A stretch of 6,996 bases of DNA from Candidatus Omnitrophota bacterium (GTDB lineage: Bacteria; Omnitrophota; Gorgyraeia; Gygaellales; Profunditerraquicolaceae). This document shows, one piece after another, positions 5,736 to 6,996 of this stretch (its first letter is position 1; each line of letters starts with the position of its first letter). The notes under the pieces were generated by a model. That model did not search any database. It had not been told where the DNA came from and was given only the letters and a program-made list of their open reading frames with translations. The DNA lies in the NCBI GenBank assembly GCA_020062065.1, contig JAGUWZ010000076.1:1-6996 (forward strand), written 5' to 3'. The position numbers were made by a program, and so were the translations under genes.

Positions 5736-6688
5736 TTTATCATACTTATCATAAAATATAAACTTAAAAATAGCGGTATAGTCAGAAGACTTAGTATGTG
5801 GCCAAAGAAAACACCCTGACTGATCAGCCGATCCTCTTTTTTATAATGGCTAATGAGCACTGATAAATTTGTCGCTGGCGGCATAGCCAGCTCCATTACT
5901 ATTAAAAGTCCCAGCAGTTCAGGTAGCGCTAATTGAAAAATCACCCAGAGGCCCAATGTCGGCAAGATAATTAGTTTAGCTAAAATCATCATAGTTATTG
6001 CTTTTTTGTCTAATTTTGACAGACGAATAGCGGCAATATTGCCTCCTACCACAAAAGTTGTCAATGGTAACGTGCAGGCGCCGGCCATCTCTAAAGGCTT
6101 AACTATTACAGCAGGGATAAACTTATTTAACCCCAATAACACAACGAGCAATCCCAGAAGAGTGGCGATTACCGGCGGGTTCAACAAACTCCGCCATTCG
6201 AATTTTTTGGACCTGCTGAAAGTCAACAGATACCCTCCCAAGGGAAAAAACAAAAGGTTAAAGCCTAAAAGAAAAAGGAAAAGATAAATCAACATTACAT
6301 CCGCTTTAACAGGCGGCAGCAAAGAAACTACTAAAACCAATGGAAGATAACCGGAGTTCTGAAAAGCAGCTAAACTTAAAAACTGTAATCTGTTCTCCGT
6401 CCCCTTTAAAAAACCTGTAAAGAGTCTTCCAACGATTAGACCAAGAAGAGTTATGGCAATGCTGATTAAAGGAAAAATCCACCAATTGACATAGAGAGAA
6501 AAGTTGAAATCTTTAATTAAACGACAAAATATTAAAAGCGGTAAGGTAATCTCAATAATCAGCCGGCTTAAAGCGTTTAAGCCCTCTTCTCCCAGAAGAC
6601 TGCGTTTAATGAGAAAATAACCGATGGCGCCCAGAATAAAGCCAGGAACAACGCCTAAAACCGTGATCTTAATAGAGTCTAAAAACAT
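5732..6688 (-). CDS. AEC-family transporter (auxin efflux carrier-like permease), 318 aa
   Basis: This is an inner-membrane transporter with about ten hydrophobic segments across 318 aa, the usual size for bacterial AEC (Mem_trans) proteins. Recognisable family features are the FQNSGYLPL motif (109-117), NPPVIATLLGL (170-180) opening the second half, TLPLTTFVVGG (206-216) and MELAMPPATNLSVL (265-278). The fold is an inverted repeat of two five-helix halves with crossing helices carrying the Asn and Pro residues. Bacterial members export or import small organic acids such as malate or malonate; the substrate here cannot be read from sequence. The start at ATG 6688 follows AGGAGA (6705-6700) with a somewhat long 11-nt spacer full of A. 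It is the first gene of the operon and overlaps smpB by 4 nt. There is no obvious functional tie to trans-translation, so it may simply share the promoter. Confidence 0.9.
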   Translation of the reverse strand: MFLDSIKITVLGVVPGFILGAIGYFLIKRSLLGEEGLNALSRLIIEITLPLLIFCRLIKDFNFSLYVNWWIFPLISIAITLLGLIVGRLFTGFLKGTENRLQFLSLAAFQNSGYLPLVLVVSLLPPVKADVMLIYLFLFLLGFNLLFFPLGGYLLTFSRSKKFEWRSLLNPPVIATLLGLLVVLLGLNKFIPAVIVKPLEMAGACTLPLTTFVVGGNIAAIRLSKLDKKAITMMILAKLIILPTLGLWVIFQLALPELLGLLIVMELAMPPATNLSVLISHYKKEDRLISQGVFFGHILSLLTIPLFLSLYFMISMIK

Positions 6689-6715
6689 AGTTTTTTTTGT
6701 CTCCTAAAAATATAT

Positions 6716-6744
6716 ATTATAACAACAAAAAATACCATCGGCAA
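6716..6744 (-). promoter_or_regulatory. Sigma70-type promoter for the transporter-smpB operon
   Basis: On the minus strand, TTGCCG (6744-6739, 4 of 6 to the -35 consensus) is followed by exactly 17 nt and then a perfect TATAAT (6721-6716). Transcription would start near 6709, just before the Shine-Dalgarno at 6705-6700, leaving a short leader of about 20 nt. Confidence 0.7.
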
Positions 6745-6763
6745 CGTAAAAAGTCACAACGAA

Positions 6764-6786
6764 TTGACTCATATTAAATGTTACCC
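6764..6786 (+). repeat. Extra direct copy of the inverted-repeat end
   Basis: TTGACTCAT-ATTAA-ATGTTACCC matches the terminal repeat at 6808-6833 in the same orientation, with the same 9-bp blocks at either side of a variable core. It lies 20 nt upstream of the operon's -35 box, so it could mark an older or partly deleted insertion, or a binding site. Confidence 0.6.
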
Positions 6787-6807
6787 AAAATAAATTCTTA
6801 AGGTATC

Positions 6808-6940
6808 GTTGACTCATAATTCATGTTACCCGACAATATACCCTCTTAAAACTATTTTCAAGATCTGCTACCGTAAAAAACCTTTTGTCACGATACCTTT
6901 AGATAAGCTTCTTTCGGGTAACATTTACTAATGAGTCAAC
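6808..6940. mobile_element. MITE-like element or IS remnant with inverted terminal repeats
   Basis: The left end at 6808-6833 (GTTGACTCAT...ATGTTACCCGA) is repeated in inverse at 6914-6940 (TCGGGTAACAT...ATGAGTCAAC). The ends are 26-27 bp long with a variable core of about 5 nt. The 133-bp body is AT-rich and has no ORF. A second inverted pair, AAGGTATCG (6800-6808) and CGATACCTT (6891-6899), overlaps it. No target-site duplication is evident. The rest of the gene-free stretch 6689-6996 holds the operon promoter (6716-6744), and I see nothing supportable in 6941-6996. A non-autonomous transposon is most likely; a regulatory palindrome set is the alternative. Confidence 0.6.
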
Positions 6941-6996
6941 AGGATTTTACATTTAACGTTCAACCTTATTTGTAAAGTTGTTAGAAGCGGTCTGAA

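Noticed and set aside
6764..6940. Repeats as a CRISPR array
   Set aside because: Copies are in mixed orientation with uneven spacing and variable cores, which fits transposon ends rather than direct repeats with spacers.

Overview
All genes in this window lie on the minus strand. Reading in the direction of transcription (high to low coordinates) they are: an AEC-family membrane transporter (6688-5732), smpB (5735-5283), a giant tandem FtsH-type AAA+ protease of 1053 residues (5280-2119), a single-pass membrane protein of unknown function (2201-1305), the tmRNA gene ssrA (1285-557), and a small hypothetical protein (493-83). The organism is a bacterium with moderately AT-rich DNA. The layout does not match a well-studied genome, and I suspect an uncultivated Gram-negative lineage (Omnitrophota-like is a guess, not shown by the sequence).

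The first four genes look like one operon. A sigma70-type promoter sits before the transporter. Transporter and smpB overlap by ATGA, smpB and the protease are 2 nt apart, and the protease overlaps the next gene by 83 nt. A terminator hairpin is built into the last codons of the fourth gene, just before ssrA. SmpB and tmRNA are the two core parts of trans-translation (ribosome rescue plus peptide tagging). FtsH proteases are known to degrade some tagged proteins, so the locus reads as a rescue-tag-destroy module, which is inference from gene order.

Three things stand out. First, ssrA is interrupted in its T-loop by a 260-nt group I intron. P1, P2, P3, P4, P7, P7.1, P7.2, P8 and P9 can all be drawn, and removing the intron restores a perfect T-arm and acceptor stem. 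Second, the tmRNA tag frame is 49 codons long, contains two extra hairpins, and ends in PAQ instead of the usual LAA-like tail. Third, the FtsH-like protein is two complete ATPase-peptidase units in one chain. The first unit has lost all three zinc ligands (HEAGH became YEAGR, and the distal Asp became His), while the second keeps them.

The edges hold repeats. An inverted-repeat, MITE-like element lies upstream of the operon promoter (6764-6940), and a short run of near-tandem 'ATCTGCGTGT' units occupies the left edge (1-32).
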